Source of the DNA: an uncultured Candidatus Saccharibacteria bacterium
GTDB taxonomy: Bacteria > Patescibacteriota > Saccharimonadia > Saccharimonadales > UBA4665
Direction of reading: 5' to 3'
DNA: 6,634 nucleotides
Assembly (NCBI GenBank): GCA_937988795.1
Contig: CALKHY010000080.1
Span: 1-6,634, forward strand
In this document: piece after piece, positions 5,840-6,634 of the stretch
Position numbering within the stretch: position 1 is the first letter of the stretch
Layout of the letters: each line of letters opens with the position of its first letter
Notes under the pieces: generated by a model
Told to the model about the DNA's origin: nothing
Seen by the model: only the letters and a program-made list of their open reading frames with translations
Database searches by the model: none
Position numbers and translations under genes: made by a program

Positions 5840-6508
5840 TTACGGGTGTTTCTTTGGAGCGGGCAGTTTTGCGGCCCACACGACCGCATCGGTGTGCGGT
5901 GTCATAGAAGGCAGTGTCAAGTCGGAACGACCGCGGAAGGCACCGAGGTCAAACGTCAGGTAGGTACCATCCGGTTTCATGGCGCCTACACGCCCCACAG
6001 GATAGGGGCCAGCCCATTTACCAGCGGGCAGATCCTTGTTTATGTAGCCTTCCAATACCTCTTGCTGGGTTCTTGTTCTGGATTTATTGGCAATGCCTAA
6101 AAGCAGTTCTTTTTCGGAAGGGGGTTTTTCGCTCTTAACCTTATTCTTTTTGGAGTCGTACGCAAAAAGTCTGTCTTTTTTGTGTATCCGTTTTGCCTGC
6201 CTGCCGGCCGACGAGGCAACCAGGAATAAGGGGGGGAATAGAAAGCCCATCGCACTGGCGACTCTTTCGATCCGTTCGAGTTTTCTGGTTTCTCGAAGAC
6301 GCCGCTCTATGCGCTCTTCCACCCGGAGGTCGCCAGGTGTGCTGCGCCGTGCGTGCTGAGTGCGAAGTTCCTCGTACGCTACGTCCTGCATGTGTGCTTC
6401 CCATGCCCGCTGGTATGCAGCCTGTTTTGCATCCTTTTCTTTGGGATCTTTCTCTTCGGCTGCTGCTTGTTGCAGTTGATCCAGATAGCGGCGGACGGCT
6501 TTTCGCAT
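5840..6508 (-). CDS. Uncharacterised basic single-pass membrane protein (222 aa)
   Basis: I do not recognise this family. Residues 1-83 are highly charged and predicted helical (many Glu, Arg, Lys, Gln), with coiled-coil-like stretches such as RVEERIERRLRETRKLERIE (62-81). A single hydrophobic segment at about 85-102 (FLFPPLFLVASS core) is probably a membrane helix or hairpin, flanked on both sides by basic residues. Residues 103-150 are Lys-rich and hydrophilic. The C-terminal part (about 155-215), with GPYPVGRVGAMKPDGTYLTFDLG and several aromatic/Gly positions, reads like a small beta-rich domain. An in-frame TAA at 6535-6533 and no intervening start fix the ATG at 6508. No ribosome-binding site is visible, but a promoter lies immediately upstream (6544-6516). 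It ends with TAA 105 nt before the PrgI gene, with a possible terminator between. Location beside the T4SS operon and a membrane segment suggest an accessory role, by association only. Confidence 0.8.
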   Translation of the reverse strand: MRKAVRRYLDQLQQAAAEEKDPKEKDAKQAAYQRAWEAHMQDVAYEELRTQHARRSTPGDLRVEERIERRLRETRKLERIERVASAMGFLFPPLFLVASSAGRQAKRIHKKDRLFAYDSKKNKVKSEKPPSEKELLLGIANKSRTRTQQEVLEGYINKDLPAGKWAGPYPVGRVGAMKPDGTYLTFDLGAFRGRSDLTLPSMTPHTDAVVWAAKLPAPKKHP

Positions 6509-6515
6509 ATTGCTT

Positions 6516-6544
6516 ATGCTACCATAATCATTTTAGGGTGTCAA
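6516..6544 (-). promoter_or_regulatory. Sigma70-type promoter with extended -10, abutting the 222-aa gene
   Basis: On the minus strand TTGACA (6544-6539, perfect -35 consensus) is followed after exactly 17 nt by TAGCAT (6521-6516, 4 of 6 matches including the first two bases and the last). TGG (6524-6522) directly before it supplies an extended -10 TGn element. Only 7 nt separate the -10 box from the ATG at 6508, so transcription should begin at or one base before the start codon. The lack of any ribosome-binding site fits a leaderless mRNA. A short GGGT/ACCC palindrome (6547-6536) overlaps the -35 box. Confidence 0.55.
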
Positions 6545-6633
6545 CCCGTCAGTATGCCCGCATCTTTAGCCTGCTGGACAGGATCCACTTGTTGCCCCCT
6601 GGTTCCATAAGCCCTGATAAATTCTGCCCGTCT
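6541..6633 (-). CDS. Possible C-terminal tail of an upstream gene (partial)
   Basis: From the right window edge, one minus frame stays open for 30 codons and ends at TGA 6543-6541. Its reading ends ...QQAKDAGILTG, with a mixed, protein-like composition. The gene would enter from outside the window. The evidence is only an open frame of 30 codons; another minus frame is also open for 22 codons (ending ...GSCPAG), so the choice is tentative. If real, its stop codon overlaps the -35 box of the next gene's promoter. No function can be proposed. Confidence 0.3.
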   Translation of the reverse strand, partial: RRAEFIRAYGTRGQQVDPVQQAKDAGILTG

Positions 6634-6634
6634 C

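Noticed and set aside
6569..6634. Alternative upstream tail ending GSCPAG in another minus frame
   Set aside because: It is open for only 22 codons with a less typical composition than the 30-codon frame; neither is strong, so only the longer is listed.

Overview
The window reads entirely right to left (minus strand) and looks like part of a compact type IV secretion / conjugation-type (T4SS) locus from a Patescibacteria (CPR) bacterium, most probably Saccharibacteria (TM7). The assignment rests on gene content and order: a PrgI-family membrane protein with a long C-terminal extension, a separate TraC-like/VirB4-accessory protein, a VirB4 ATPase, then a large membrane protein. This order is familiar from Saccharibacteria T4SS clusters, but the assignment comes from recognised protein character and not from a database search. 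The genetic code looks standard: TAA, TAG and TGA each end a gene, and no in-frame TGA occurs in roughly 2,100 codons, which argues against the UGA=Gly code of Gracilibacteria/SR1.

Layout in transcription order. 6633-6541 may be the tail of an upstream gene. 6544-6516 is a strong-looking promoter abutting the ATG of an unrecognised 222-aa basic protein with one membrane segment (6508-5840). The 5839-5735 gap holds a weak terminator-like hairpin, an imperfect inverted repeat and a perfect TATAAT box. Then come the PrgI-family protein (5734-4535), the TraC-like protein (4492-3620), the VirB4 ATPase (3586-1679) and the first 558 codons of a large membrane protein (1675 to beyond base 1). The last four genes lie 42, 33 and 3 nt apart and are very probably one operon.

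How the genes fit together: VirB4 would be the cytoplasmic energy source. PrgI supplies a two-helix inner-membrane anchor (PrgI is a VirB3-like component in Gram-positive systems). The TraC-like protein is a likely VirB4 partner. The large protein, with a cytoplasmic N-terminus, one clear membrane helix and a long probably extracytoplasmic region, is the best candidate for a channel or scaffold component in the role of VirB6/VirB8. The left edge cuts this gene, so the rest of the locus (coupling ATPase, relaxase, pilin) is not visible, and it cannot be said whether the system moves DNA or protein, or whether it is chromosomal or on a mobile element.

The most notable sequence-level observations are two promoters so close to their start codons that the messages would be leaderless or nearly so; a tandem 21-residue repeat conserved in protein but diverged at synonymous sites; a stop-CCT-ATG in-frame junction between VirB4 and the next gene; and all five genes sharing one reading frame.
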